Assembly (NCBI GenBank): GCA_039908525.1
Contig: JAMOAY010000026.1
Location: 15,817 to 79,816 of the forward strand
Source: Magnetaquicoccus sp039908525
GTDB taxonomy: Bacteria > Pseudomonadota > Magnetococcia > Magnetococcales > Magnetaquicoccaceae
Length of the DNA: 64,000 bases
Reading direction: 5' to 3'
The notes beneath the pieces are model-generated. The model saw only the letters and a program-made list of their open reading frames with translations. It had not been told where the DNA came from and searched no databases. Positions within the stretch are counted from its first letter, which is position 1, and each line of letters opens with the position of its first letter. Shown piece after piece: positions 53,782 to 62,942 of the stretch. Position numbers and translations under genes: made by a program.

Positions 53782-54957
53782 GTGCCGATTGCCGCCTATC
53801 GCCGTTTTTGCCAAGCACGCCGGGGAAGTGGACAATGGCGTGAGCTGCGGACGATGGGCCTCTCCCAGGCGGGCCGCACGCTGTGTGGCGGTCGCTCCAT
53901 TCTGAATTTCTCCTCCAACAACTACATGGGCTTGGCTGGCCATCCTGCCTTGATTCAGCGTGCCAGAGAGTGGAGCGAGCGGTGGGGGGTGGGTTCCACC
54001 GCGTCGCGTCTGGTCTGTGGCAACATGTCTTTGTTCGAACCGGTCGAGGAGAAGTTGCGCCGTGGCAAGGGCAGCGAGGCGGCGTTGGTGTTCAATTCCG
54101 GTTTTCAGGCCAACAGTGCCGTACTGGCTGCTTTGCTGGACCGGGCGGTTCTGGGGGAGGAGCCTTTGGTTTTTTCCGACCGGTGCAATCATGCCAGTCT
54201 GCATCATGGCTGCCGGGCCGCCGGGGCGCGACAGATCCGATTCAATCACAATGATTTGAACCATCTGGAATCCTTGCTGCGCAGCCATGCGCATCGTTCC
54301 GGGCCGCGTTTCATTCTTTCGGAAACCGTGTTCAGCATGGAGGGGGATTGTTGTGATGTGGCGGGGTTGATTCAGCTCAAGGAGCGGTATGGGGCGTTTT
54401 TGTATCTGGACGAGGCGCATGCCACGGGGGTGATGGGGGTGGATGGGTTTGGTTTGTCGGCTGCTTATCCGGGTGAGGTGGAGTTGGTCATGGGGACTTT
54501 CAGCAAGGGTTTGGGGGGGTTCGGGGCGTATGTGGCCTGTTGCCATGAGTTGAAGGGTTACCTGATCAATCATTGTGGTGGTTTCATTTATACAACGGCC
54601 TTGCCGCCGGCTGTGTTGGGGGCCATGGATGCGGCTTTGGAGTTGTTGCCCACGTTGGGGGGGGCGCGGCGGTGTTTGCAGGAGGGGGCGGAGCGGGTTC
54701 GGGGTATTTGGCGGCGGGCGCATTTGGATACTGGTTTTTCCACCACGCAGATTCTTCCTGTGTTGTTGCGCAGTGAGCAGGAGGCGTTGCTGGTCAGTCG
54801 TCGTTTGGAGGAGGCGGGTATTTTAGCGGTGGCGATTCGGCCGCCCACGGTGCCGCCGGGGGGGAGTCGGATCCGTTTCTCGTTGACGGCCCTGCACGGG
54901 GAGCCGGATCTGGACTATCTGACCGAAACGGTTTTGCAGGTGTGCGGAGCGCGCTAG
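53782..54957 (+). CDS. bioF: 8-amino-7-oxononanoate synthase / KBL-type alpha-oxoamine synthase
   Basis: 391 residues from GTG 53782 (GAGG five bases upstream); this puts about 40 residues before LNFSSNNYMGLAGHP as in BioF, although TTG 53743 is also in frame. PLP enzyme motifs: FNSGFQANSAV, DRCNHASLHHG, LDEAHATGVMG and the Schiff-base K242 in GTFSKGLGG. BioF condenses an acyl thioester with L-alanine for biotin; glycine C-acetyltransferase and other family members are alternatives. No other biotin gene is in the window, so the assignment to biotin is tentative. Confidence 0.8.
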   Translation: MPIAAYRRFCQARRGSGQWRELRTMGLSQAGRTLCGGRSILNFSSNNYMGLAGHPALIQRAREWSERWGVGSTASRLVCGNMSLFEPVEEKLRRGKGSEAALVFNSGFQANSAVLAALLDRAVLGEEPLVFSDRCNHASLHHGCRAAGARQIRFNHNDLNHLESLLRSHAHRSGPRFILSETVFSMEGDCCDVAGLIQLKERYGAFLYLDEAHATGVMGVDGFGLSAAYPGEVELVMGTFSKGLGGFGAYVACCHELKGYLINHCGGFIYTTALPPAVLGAMDAALELLPTLGGARRCLQEGAERVRGIWRRAHLDTGFSTTQILPVLLRSEQEALLVSRRLEEAGILAVAIRPPTVPPGGSRIRFSLTALHGEPDLDYLTETVLQVCGAR

Positions 54958-54972
54958 AGAAGAAAAAAGTCG

Positions 54973-55525
54973 TATGGGGTCCAGGGGAGATTATCTCCCC
55001 TGGCGGGTGCAGGGCGGAGCCCTGCATGTAAGGCGCGCTTTACCGAAGCCAATTTCCGCAGGAAATTGGCGCCGCGCGCCCAAAGCGCCCCGCAGGGGCA
55101 CCTCTGGAGGGCGGCAGCCCGACACGGACAGTGCGGTAAAAGGAATATCCGCGTGGAACGATGCAGCTTTGAAACGCAAAGAACATAAGGGACCGCAAAA
55201 AACCCACAAAAAACCCACAAAAAAAACCCACAAAAAACCCACAAAAAAACCCCACAAAAAACCCACAAAGAACCCACAAAAAAACCCCACAGAAAACCAT
55301 TTGCTCACTCCGGAGCGTGTGGTGTTCTTCGATGTCTCAGTCGGGCTGCCGCCCTCCAGAAGTCCGCCCCTGCGGGGCGGGTTTTGTGCGCGCGGCGCCC
55401 ATTGGCTGCGCCAATGGGCTTCGGTAAAAGCGCGCACAGATAGCAGGGGCTCCGCCCCTGCACCCCCCAGAGGGCGCTGCCCTCTGGACTCCCGCCAGGG
55501 GAGATAATCTCCCCTGGACCCCATG
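54973..55525. repeat. Large inverted-repeat intergenic element, copy 2
   Basis: About 550 bases with the same outer and inner palindromes as 17013-17408. Inner arms are 55087-55123 and 55340-55378; the centre between them is 216 bases instead of 71 and carries an A/C-rich tandem repeat. The GCCCATTGGC-TGC-GCCAATGGGC hairpin and the closing CCAGGGGAGATAATCTCCCC motif are also shared. It lies between convergent genes (bioF-like on plus, glycosyltransferase on minus), as copy 1 does. Confidence 0.85.
55195..55297. repeat. A/C-rich tandem repeat inside element copy 2
   Basis: Nine or so imperfect units of AAAAACCCAC (10-14 bases each, with varying numbers of A and C) run without a break. On the minus strand it encodes only Phe/Gly/Val-rich noise. 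It is confined to the variable centre of the inverted-repeat element and is absent from copy 1. Confidence 0.85.
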
Positions 55526-58462
55526 CTACCCGGTGACGCGGAACATGTGCTGCAGTTCTGCGTGAAGCAGGATCCTGCCTGCATCGATCCCCGCCTCCCG
55601 CAAAGCCGTCGCCACCGCCTGCTGATCCGTCCAGTAGAGCGCCTCCCGGCGATCCGTTGCTGCAAGTATTGTCGGCAGATCACACACCACCACCGGCACC
55701 TCGGGCAACTGCTGCCGCAACCGGGCCTGAATCGCCTCCAACCCCTCCAGAAAACACAACACCAGACGACGCGCCCCCAGACTCACCGCAAACAACTCCC
55801 CCACCGCCTGCACCACCGCCCCCGCCAACACCTCAGGCTCCGCCTCCCGAATCATCTGTTTCTCAACATCACTCTTGGCCCACAGCAACCACCGTTTGAG
55901 AAACTCCGCCGCCGCGATAAAATTCCCCCGATGCTGGGCAATACGGGCCGCCACACTGATCCGCCCCACCACAAAATCATTGACCAGATCCAATACCTGA
56001 ACCCGCTGCTCCGCCGCCAGTTCCATGATGCCAACCTGAGACAAGGCCAGAGAGACCGCCATCTCGATGCCGGCCCGATACTGGTCCGCATAGGTGGTCA
56101 CCTGGCGCAACCCCTCGTTCTCCTGGTTCATGTCATGCCTTTTCAGAGAGGCCTGCACCACCACCCGATAAAAGGGACGCGGCTGAAAACGCAGCGAACC
56201 ATACGCCAGAGCACAAAAGGTACGGATGAGCGGAAAGTAGGCCCGTTGCGGATGGGGCACCATCAACACCTTCATGTAGGTGTCCGTGCGGTAGATGCCC
56301 CACTCCGGGAACACCTTGTGCGCCAGGATGAAGTTGAACAGCTCGACACTCTCCCCCTTGCCGAACAACCGCGGCTCCTGAATCTGATAGACCAGACCCC
56401 GCTCGCTGTTGGTCACCGTGCTCCACATCTGCGCCGCCACATGACTGGCAACGATCCCATCCTGCCGGTCCAGATGGTTGATCTCCGCCAACAGAGCCTC
56501 CGGGATCAACAGATCGTCATCCCCCATCCAGATAAAAAACTTGCCACGGGCCAGGCGCAACACGGTGGTGGCGTTGATATCCCCATCCACCGTGACCGGT
56601 TGCCGAACATAACGGAAATGGGGAAACCTCTGCCCCCGCTCCAGGGCGACCCGCTCCGTATCATCCCGCGAGGCGTTGTTGCTGACGATGATTTCAATGC
56701 CCCACTCTGCATCCAGGGTCCATTGCAGATGGTCCAGGGTCTGGGCCAGCTGCATCTGCCGGTTGTAGGTGGGAATGCAGATGCTCAACAGGACAGGTCG
56801 CCCGGCATGGTCGGCCGGTTGTGGCGGCGCGAAGGGAAGAGGGAGCTCACAGGCAAACAGAGGGGCCACCCCCCCGGCGTGAAAACCATACAAGGCACAT
56901 TCCCGAGAGGAGGGAGGGGAGAGGCTCGCAACCCCGGTCCGGGAGGCACCATACAGAAATCCATCCAGGTGGCCGACCAGCGCCTCATGGCCATAGTGGG
57001 TCTGGGCAAAGGCATGACCGCGACGGCGGATCGCCTCGGCAGCCTCCGGTTCGTTGCGCAGAAACTGGCCGACAGCCACCAGTTCGGCCAGGGTGGCAAA
57101 CTCCAGATAGTGCTCGCCGGGGATGAAATAACGGTGCATCTCCTCCGTGCGCTCCTGAATCAACAGACCGCCCCCCAGCAGGGTGGCAAAACTCTGCCGG
57201 TGCAGGGTGCGCCGCTGATCGACGCGCAGGGTAAAACGCAGATGGCAGGGGGCGTCGTTGAGATAGGGCACGGCGGCACCCGGTTCGGCCAGCGGTCGCA
57301 GCAGATCCCCGTGATAGACCGCCAGGCTTTTTTTGACCGGCAACCCCAGGGTCTCGGCGGCGGCCAGCCAGAAAAGATGGTAGCTGTTTTCGATCGCGTC
57401 GAGATCCCCGACCAGCAGCATCTGCCCGCTCAGAGGCTGATCCTGCACCCCGGCCCGGTTCTCGCCGGGCAGGGGCAGGGCAAGCCACCGGTCCGCCAGG
57501 GGCGGTTGGCTCCAGAGGGGCAGGGGCTCGCTGCACCAGATGGCATCCAGCCAGGAGGCCGCCTCGGCCAACAGCGCCGGTTCCAGCGCCCAGGGTTCCA
57601 CATAACAGCCCACCACCTTCACCGTCGGGGTCTCCCGCCGCAGCTGGGCGATCATCTCCGCCCGCGCCCGCCGGAACGGCAGCAACAGCCCGTCATCCAG
57701 CAGCACAATCTCCGCCTGCTGCTGCCGACAGGCGGCGACAAGGGCGGCACAGAGCGGAACCCCATCGTCGCACAACGCCTCGGAGGGGATGGAATAATGG
57801 TTGGCCTGCCAACCGTAGGCCCGCAAGGCGGTCACCCAGCGCTTGCCAACATGGACCAAACAGGGGCCATCTCCCGGCGTGAAAGGAGCCCGCATCGCCA
57901 CCAGCACCGAACGACTCTGCCTCTGGGGTGGTATCGGCGGCAACGGTCGCTCCGGTGCCCGACTTTGTCGACGCATCTCCTCCAGGGAGAGCACCCCCAC
58001 CATGGCCTGCCAGTCGAAGGTGTCGCGCAAGGCGGGGAGATCCGCCTTCAGGATCTCCAACAGGCGCAAAATGCGCCCCCGATCCTCCTCCTGGTGCAGT
58101 TTTTCCAGCAGAGGAAGCAGCACCGGGAGGAGGATCTGTTGGTAGGTATTGGCCTGCTGCTCCGCCGTCAACTGCTCTGCCAAGGCGGGCAAACTCTCCA
58201 GACCGCGCCGCTCTGCCTCGACATCCCCACAGGCCAGACCGCCGAGGCAGAGCGCCAGGGCAATGACCTGGTTCTCATAGCCCGCCTGGTCCAGGAAACG
58301 GGCCAGCAGCAACGCCGAGGTCAGGCGGTTTTTGTTCAGCAAATGGTAGATGGCCGCCAGGATCTCGTTGGGATCGTGGGGAGACTGCTGCAGAAACTCC
58401 GCCAGACCGGCGCTGTCCTCGGCGCCATCCAGACGAAAGATGGTCTCCAATATGGTGTGCAT
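55526..58462 (-). CDS. Two-domain glycosyltransferase: CgeB-like half plus GT2 half
   Basis: A 978-residue protein, ATG 58462 behind AGGGGG. Residues 1-530 are paralogous to the 536-residue protein at 42437 (MHTILETIFRLDGA; FDWQAMVGVLSLEEMRR; FIPGEHYLEF; RRRGHAFAQTHYG). Residues from about 560 form a GT2 domain: LLSICIPTYNR, EIIVSNNASRDDTE and the DxD-type WMGDDDLL. Such fusions add two successive sugars. It is transcribed with, and downstream of, the DUF6492-like gene and ManC on the minus strand. Confidence 0.85.
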   Translation of the reverse strand: MHTILETIFRLDGAEDSAGLAEFLQQSPHDPNEILAAIYHLLNKNRLTSALLLARFLDQAGYENQVIALALCLGGLACGDVEAERRGLESLPALAEQLTAEQQANTYQQILLPVLLPLLEKLHQEEDRGRILRLLEILKADLPALRDTFDWQAMVGVLSLEEMRRQSRAPERPLPPIPPQRQSRSVLVAMRAPFTPGDGPCLVHVGKRWVTALRAYGWQANHYSIPSEALCDDGVPLCAALVAACRQQQAEIVLLDDGLLLPFRRARAEMIAQLRRETPTVKVVGCYVEPWALEPALLAEAASWLDAIWCSEPLPLWSQPPLADRWLALPLPGENRAGVQDQPLSGQMLLVGDLDAIENSYHLFWLAAAETLGLPVKKSLAVYHGDLLRPLAEPGAAVPYLNDAPCHLRFTLRVDQRRTLHRQSFATLLGGGLLIQERTEEMHRYFIPGEHYLEFATLAELVAVGQFLRNEPEAAEAIRRRGHAFAQTHYGHEALVGHLDGFLYGASRTGVASLSPPSSRECALYGFHAGGVAPLFACELPLPFAPPQPADHAGRPVLLSICIPTYNRQMQLAQTLDHLQWTLDAEWGIEIIVSNNASRDDTERVALERGQRFPHFRYVRQPVTVDGDINATTVLRLARGKFFIWMGDDDLLIPEALLAEINHLDRQDGIVASHVAAQMWSTVTNSERGLVYQIQEPRLFGKGESVELFNFILAHKVFPEWGIYRTDTYMKVLMVPHPQRAYFPLIRTFCALAYGSLRFQPRPFYRVVVQASLKRHDMNQENEGLRQVTTYADQYRAGIEMAVSLALSQVGIMELAAEQRVQVLDLVNDFVVGRISVAARIAQHRGNFIAAAEFLKRWLLWAKSDVEKQMIREAEPEVLAGAVVQAVGELFAVSLGARRLVLCFLEGLEAIQARLRQQLPEVPVVVCDLPTILAATDRREALYWTDQQAVATALREAGIDAGRILLHAELQHMFRVTG

Positions 58463-58486
58463 GGTACAACCCCCTGTGGCGATGGG

Positions 58487-59563
58487 TCACGGATCCCACC
58501 ATTCAAAACTGATATAATCATACTCCGCAGACAGTGCCTGGATCCTCTCCTCGGTGAGAGCCTCCAGGCTGCCCAACAGCCGTTTGCCCATTCTTTGCCA
58601 GTGCCGGGTGTTGAACACCATCTCCTCCGGGTGGGTGTGGAGCAGGAAGGTGCCCAGGCTTTCGTACTCACTGAAGCCGAAAAAGTGCTCGAAATCCAGG
58701 TTGCGCAGCACCGCATCGATCCAGTGCAGACCGCTGCGCCGCTCGATCGCGGCGCAAAACGCATTGGCCCAGCCGGAGCGGACGGGAAAACACTGGGCGA
58801 TGAAGCTGAAATCGACGATTTTTTCCAGATCCAGCAGTTTTTGAATCGTCTGGAAATAGGGCAGGTGATGCTCATCACCCATGTAGTAGGAGAGTCGGCC
58901 GTGCCTGTCTGTGAAGTGCAAGGGTTTGAGCGGGATTGTGTCGGCATCCCAGATCAATACCACCTCCTCCGCCCGACCCCGGCGGGCCGCCTCGATTTTG
59001 AGAAACTGCTGCAGATACCATCCGGGGCGCCCCCTGCCGTGGGGAATCTGCCCCTCCAGCCAGGCGAGAGAGCGCCCCCCCAGATAGCGGCTCTCTTCGA
59101 CCACCGCAAACGGCGCGGCGGTGATGGCCTGGAACAACGCCACCTCGTGGTCCGGCACCAGGACTTCATACGAGGTCGCCGCGATGCGGCGGACGATCTC
59201 CCGGGAGGCCCGCTGCCACACCCCGCCATCCCGGTAACAGCAGACACTGACCACCTTGGCCAACGGTGGTGTGGGGCCGGCGGGCGGGGCCGGGGCGGGG
59301 CTCTCCGGTGCGGCGCACAACCGCTCCACGATCACCTGTGCCAGGGCGTCGACCACCCCCAGGTCGCGCAGCCCCTGGCAGATCTCCGCAGCCGGGATGC
59401 CGGTGGACCATTGGGCCGTTACCGATTCGGCCACCCGGAGCACGGCCTGCTGGATGGCCTCATGGACCCCCTGTTCGGCCAGGATCTGTCGAATTTCCGG
59501 GGCCGGGATGCCGGGATACAGGCGGGAGAGAATGGCGGTCAGTCGGCTGATTCGGGTTGGCAT
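58487..59563 (-). CDS. DUF6492-like glycosyltransferase with N-terminal helical pair
   Basis: A 358-residue protein. From about residue 105 it resembles the DUF6492/GT-A group: VVSVCCYRDGG, WDADTIPLKPLHF (metal-binding DxD), SYYMGDEHHLPYF and SFIAQCFPVRS. The first 85 residues hold two related helical motifs (YPGIPAPEIRQILAEQGV and STGIPAAEICQGLRDLGV) like that at the start of the GT61 gene at 40434. It ends 25 bases before the next gene. The sugar donor is unknown. Confidence 0.75.
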   Translation of the reverse strand: MPTRISRLTAILSRLYPGIPAPEIRQILAEQGVHEAIQQAVLRVAESVTAQWSTGIPAAEICQGLRDLGVVDALAQVIVERLCAAPESPAPAPPAGPTPPLAKVVSVCCYRDGGVWQRASREIVRRIAATSYEVLVPDHEVALFQAITAAPFAVVEESRYLGGRSLAWLEGQIPHGRGRPGWYLQQFLKIEAARRGRAEEVVLIWDADTIPLKPLHFTDRHGRLSYYMGDEHHLPYFQTIQKLLDLEKIVDFSFIAQCFPVRSGWANAFCAAIERRSGLHWIDAVLRNLDFEHFFGFSEYESLGTFLLHTHPEEMVFNTRHWQRMGKRLLGSLEALTEERIQALSAEYDYISFEWWDP

Positions 59564-59598
59564 CCACCGGCTCCACGGAGAGGTTCCATCAGGGTGGG

Positions 59599-61044
59599 CT
59601 ATTCCGATCGACCATAATCGTCAGCAAAACGGACGATATCATCCTCGCCCAGGTAGCTGCCCGACTGCACCTCGATCAGCTCCAGCGGGATGCGGCCCGG
59701 ATTTTCCAGACGATGCTGAACCCCCAGGGGGATATAGGTCGATTGGTCTTCTCCCAGCAGCAGGATCTCCTCCCCGCGGGTCACGCGGGCCGTGCCTTTG
59801 ACGACCACCCAATGTTCCGCCCGGTGGTGGTGCAGCTGCAGAGAGAGCTGTGCGCCGGGGTTGACGACGATCCGTTTGACCTGAAAACGGGGCGCCCGGT
59901 CCACACACTGGTAGGAGCCCCAGGGACGGTAGACGGTGCGGTGGATCACCGCCTCGTCCCGCCCCAGCGCCTGCAGTTGGCTGACAAAATGTTTGATATC
60001 CTGGACATGCTCTTTGTGGGCCACCAGCACGGCATCGGCGGTTTCGACGATGACATGGTTATCCAGACCGATGGCCGCCACCAGGCGGCTTTCGCTGTGG
60101 ATATAGGAGTGGTGGACATCCTTGACCAGCAGGTCGCCATGCAGCACATTGCCCGTTGCGTCCTGCTCACCCTCCTCCCACAGAGCCGACCAGGTGCCCA
60201 CATCGTTCCAGCCGGCCTGCAAGGGGACCACCACCGAATCGGTGGTTTTTTCCATGATGCTGTAGTCGATGGAGTCCTGGGGGGCGGTGGCGAAGGCGGC
60301 GGGGTCCAGCTGGACAAAATCGAAGGCGGTTTTGGCCAGAGCCAGGGCCTGCAGGCAGGCACTCCAGGTGGCAGGGGCAAACCGCTGCAACTCCTGCAGG
60401 AAACGGTCGGCGCGGAACAGGAACATGCCGCTGTTCCAATAGTAATCTCCGGCATCCAGGTAGCCTTGCGCGGTCTGCCGATCCGGTTTTTCGACAAAGG
60501 CCGACACGGCGAACAGCTGTTGCCGGGGGGCGATGGGGTCGCTCTCCGACCACGCCTGCAGCAGGGCGCCCCGCTGCACATAGCCGTAACCGGTCTCCGG
60601 TTTGGTGGGCAGGATGCCGAAGGTGACCAGGCGTCCCTGCTCCGCCGCCTGCCGGCCTGCGGCCAGGGCATGGTGCAGGGCGGGCACGTCGCGGATCACA
60701 TGGTCGGCGGGCAGCACCAGCAGCAGGGCTTCCGGGTCCCGGTTCAGGGCGGAGAAGGCCGCGCAGGCCGCCGCCGGGGCGGTGTTGCGTCCCATGGGCT
60801 CCAGGAGAATGGTGGCATCCTGCGTGCCCAACAGGCGGAGCTGCTCCGCCACCAGATAACGGTGCTGCTCGTTGCAGACCAGGATGGGCGCGCCGCACTC
60901 CGGCACCCCTTGCAGACGCAGCAACGAGGCCTGGAAAAGAGAGTGTTCCCCGCACAGCGTGAGGAACTGTTTGGGATAGGCCTGCCGGGAGAGGGGCCAG
61001 AGTCGGGTGCCGGAACCACCGGAGAGAATGACGGGAATAATCAT
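59599..61044 (-). CDS. manC: Mannose-1-phosphate guanylyltransferase / mannose-6-phosphate isomerase
   Basis: A 481-residue type II ManC/AlgA. ATG 61044 begins MIIPVILSGGSGTRLWPL; a TTG four codons earlier is possible. The N-terminal domain has the nucleotidyl-transfer loop GGSGTRLWPLSR and AFVEKPDRQTA; the C-terminal cupin domain (from about 355) has RPWGSYQCVD, QLSLQLHHHRAEHW and VKGTARVT. It makes GDP-mannose, the precursor of GDP-fucose, which fits the GT10 fucosyltransferase nearby. It heads the minus-strand glycosyltransferase run. Confidence 0.95.
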   Translation of the reverse strand: MIIPVILSGGSGTRLWPLSRQAYPKQFLTLCGEHSLFQASLLRLQGVPECGAPILVCNEQHRYLVAEQLRLLGTQDATILLEPMGRNTAPAAACAAFSALNRDPEALLLVLPADHVIRDVPALHHALAAGRQAAEQGRLVTFGILPTKPETGYGYVQRGALLQAWSESDPIAPRQQLFAVSAFVEKPDRQTAQGYLDAGDYYWNSGMFLFRADRFLQELQRFAPATWSACLQALALAKTAFDFVQLDPAAFATAPQDSIDYSIMEKTTDSVVVPLQAGWNDVGTWSALWEEGEQDATGNVLHGDLLVKDVHHSYIHSESRLVAAIGLDNHVIVETADAVLVAHKEHVQDIKHFVSQLQALGRDEAVIHRTVYRPWGSYQCVDRAPRFQVKRIVVNPGAQLSLQLHHHRAEHWVVVKGTARVTRGEEILLLGEDQSTYIPLGVQHRLENPGRIPLELIEVQSGSYLGEDDIVRFADDYGRSE

Positions 61045-61338
61045 GGGGTAAATCAAAGCCTTGGTCGTGTGAAACCGCTTACCGGGGCCACGCTATCACG
61101 GTTGTCCGTCCTGGTCAAAGGTCTATCCAGGCTCTGGCATCAATATCTGGGCAGTGTGCTCGCCGATGCGGTGTGATGCAGGGATCGGCATGGGCGTATT
61201 GACATCCAATAACTCGGCGCATTACAATGCCTCCCCGGGAAGTGGTCTTATGGATCGACGCATTCACGCGGCCATGCAAGACCGTGAAACCGACAATCTC
61301 ACCACCCCTCTGGCATGTCAGGGCAAGGAGTCTGAACC

Positions 61339-61584
61339 ATGTTGGCCATTGAACTGCCATCGGACACGGAAGCGATGTTTCAATCGGTATCCAGGGAAAC
61401 CGGGCTCTCCCTGAAAGAGTTGGTGCAGGAGGCTCTGGACCGTTTCTTGGAGGAGTGGGAGGATCGGCAGGATGCAGCAGAGGCTGTGCGACGTTACCGT
61501 GAGTTCAAGGAGAGCGGAGAGGCAGGCATTTCGCTGGACGATATGATTCGTGAACTGGGATTGACGCGGAGTGATCTGGCGTGA
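61339..61584 (+). CDS. RelB/CopG-type antitoxin
   Basis: An 81-residue protein with AAGGAG eight bases upstream. The N-terminus (MLAIELPSDTEAMFQSVSRETGLSLKELV) is a ribbon-helix-helix pattern, and the acidic C-terminus (GISLDDMIRELGL) is a typical toxin-wrapping tail. The next gene starts inside its final codons, the usual antitoxin-toxin layout. The 290 bases upstream hold no gene. Confidence 0.85.
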   Translation: MLAIELPSDTEAMFQSVSRETGLSLKELVQEALDRFLEEWEDRQDAAEAVRRYREFKESGEAGISLDDMIRELGLTRSDLA

Positions 61585-61742
61585 CCTTCTCGGTTGTCTG
61601 GAAAAATCAGGCAAAGTTGGAAGGACATCCCGACATCTGGCGCATCCGTTTGGGTGACTACCGCGTCATCTACACCATCGAGGATAACCAACTGGTTGTC
61701 CTTATCGTCCGGGTTGGCCACCGACGCGAAGTCTACTGCTGA
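61581..61742 (+). CDS. RelE/ParE-family toxin, internally deleted
   Basis: A 53-codon gene, GTG 61581 overlapping the antitoxin stop (GTGA). It begins like RelE (VTFSVVWKNQAKLE), then jumps to the conserved C-terminal half (DIWRIRLGDYRVIYTIED, then LVVLIVRVGHRREVY). Normal members have about 85-90 residues; roughly 30-35 residues of the middle helices are missing, without a frameshift. The catalytic C-terminal strands are intact, but the fold is probably crippled, so toxicity is doubtful. Confidence 0.8.
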   Translation: MTFSVVWKNQAKLEGHPDIWRIRLGDYRVIYTIEDNQLVVLIVRVGHRREVYC

Positions 61743-61855
61743 CCGCCGAAAGCCTAGCCAACAGAAAAGGGACACTGGACAGGTCAATGCCCCTGCCGGG
61801 GCTCCGAACAATACCCCAGCGGGTTGGTGACGCCGTTCCGAGTCGGGAGTTTTCC

Positions 61856-62812
61856 ATGGTGGATGTCAATTTTTTCGGTGTGACAGAGAGCCCGGCCATG
61901 CGCATGGCCTGTCTGCGCGTGCCGTCCAACGCCCCCCGACTCTACAAGGATGTCTCTTTCCACATCAACCACCCCGAGGCCGAGTGGCAGTTGGTGGGTA
62001 CCTGGGAGCTGGAGCAGTTCGTGGCCCAGGGGGGCGACCGGCGTGCCGGGCAACGTTGCATCTACCTGCAACAGGAACCCCCCGTCATGCGTTGGCCCGC
62101 CGCCGGGTTGCTGGAGCGGTTTGCCGCCATCCTGACCCCCATGGCGATGGATCGGGAGGGGCCGCCCCAGTTCATCGGCGCGCCCGCACTGCGTTGGACC
62201 TACGGCCTCCACGTGGAGATGCGGGAGGGGGTGGGACATTGGTTTTCCGAACAGGGGGGGCTGAGCTGGGAGACCCTGCAGGGCATGACCATGCCCCGCA
62301 AGGAGCGCCTCTGCTCCATGATCGTCTCGCAAAAGGCCTTCCTGCCGGGACATCAGGCCCGGCTGGATTTTTTTCGGCGTCTGACGCAACATTTTCAGGG
62401 CAGAATCGATTTTTTCGGCTTCGGCTTTCACCCGATTCCCGACAAGCGGGAGGCCATCGACCCCTACCTGTTCAGCATCGCCGTGGAAAACTCCGCCTAC
62501 GCGCACTACTGGACCGAAAAAATTGCGGATGTCTACCTGGGATACGGGATGCCGATCTATTTCGGCGCCCCCAACATCCACCACTATTTTCCCCCGGACT
62601 CCCTGCAGCGGATCGATCTGCAGCAGCAGGATGCCACCATCGCCCGCATCGAAACCCTTCTGGACCACCCGGAGCAGTATGCGGGCCCGGCGGTGGCGGA
62701 GGCCCGGCGGCGCTTGCTGGAGGAGCACAACCTGTTCGACTGGGTGGTACGGGTGATCCGACAGCTGGATGATGGGAAACCATCCACAGGACGGGGGGGC
62801 GATGAATCCTGA
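61856..62812 (+). CDS. GT10-family alpha-fucosyltransferase-like protein
   Basis: 318 residues from ATG 61856 with GGGAG upstream (the frame is open from 61787). The GT10 donor-binding motif is clear: YLFSIAVENSAYAHYWTEKI followed by DVYLGYGMPIYFGAPNIHHYF. GT10 enzymes transfer fucose from GDP-fucose to GlcNAc or similar acceptors. The N-terminal acceptor domain is less conserved (NFFGVTESPAMRMACLRV). ManC nearby provides the GDP-mannose precursor. The next gene start lies inside its last codons. Confidence 0.85.
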   Translation: MVDVNFFGVTESPAMRMACLRVPSNAPRLYKDVSFHINHPEAEWQLVGTWELEQFVAQGGDRRAGQRCIYLQQEPPVMRWPAAGLLERFAAILTPMAMDREGPPQFIGAPALRWTYGLHVEMREGVGHWFSEQGGLSWETLQGMTMPRKERLCSMIVSQKAFLPGHQARLDFFRRLTQHFQGRIDFFGFGFHPIPDKREAIDPYLFSIAVENSAYAHYWTEKIADVYLGYGMPIYFGAPNIHHYFPPDSLQRIDLQQQDATIARIETLLDHPEQYAGPAVAEARRRLLEEHNLFDWVVRVIRQLDDGKPSTGRGGDES

Positions 62813-62942
62813 CTTTTGGCACGGCCGACGGGTTTTCCTCACCGGACACGCCGGGTTCGAGGGCGCCTGGCTCTCCCTCTGGTTGCAGCAGTTGGGTGCC
62901 CGGGTCTGCGGCTATGCCGGTTTCTGGACTTGGTGCGTTTGA
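62802..62942 (+). pseudogene. 5' remnant of a CDP-glucose 4,6-dehydratase (RfbG-like) gene
   Basis: 46 codons starting MNPDFWHGRRVFLTGHAGFE, then GAWLSLWLQQLGARVCGY, the unmistakable N-terminus of RfbG-type dehydratases with the NAD motif TGHxGFxG. Similarity ends after GYAG, where the sequence passes into the Rpn fragment on the other strand. A normal protein has about 360 residues. The start overlaps the end of the GT10 gene. Confidence 0.82.

Noticed and set aside
55195..55297. CRISPR-like regular repeat
   Set aside because: Units are contiguous, low-complexity and have no spacers or cas genes nearby.
55523..59617. Plus-strand open frame of 1364 codons
   Set aside because: Antisense to two well-supported glycosyltransferase genes and starts inside the palindromic element.
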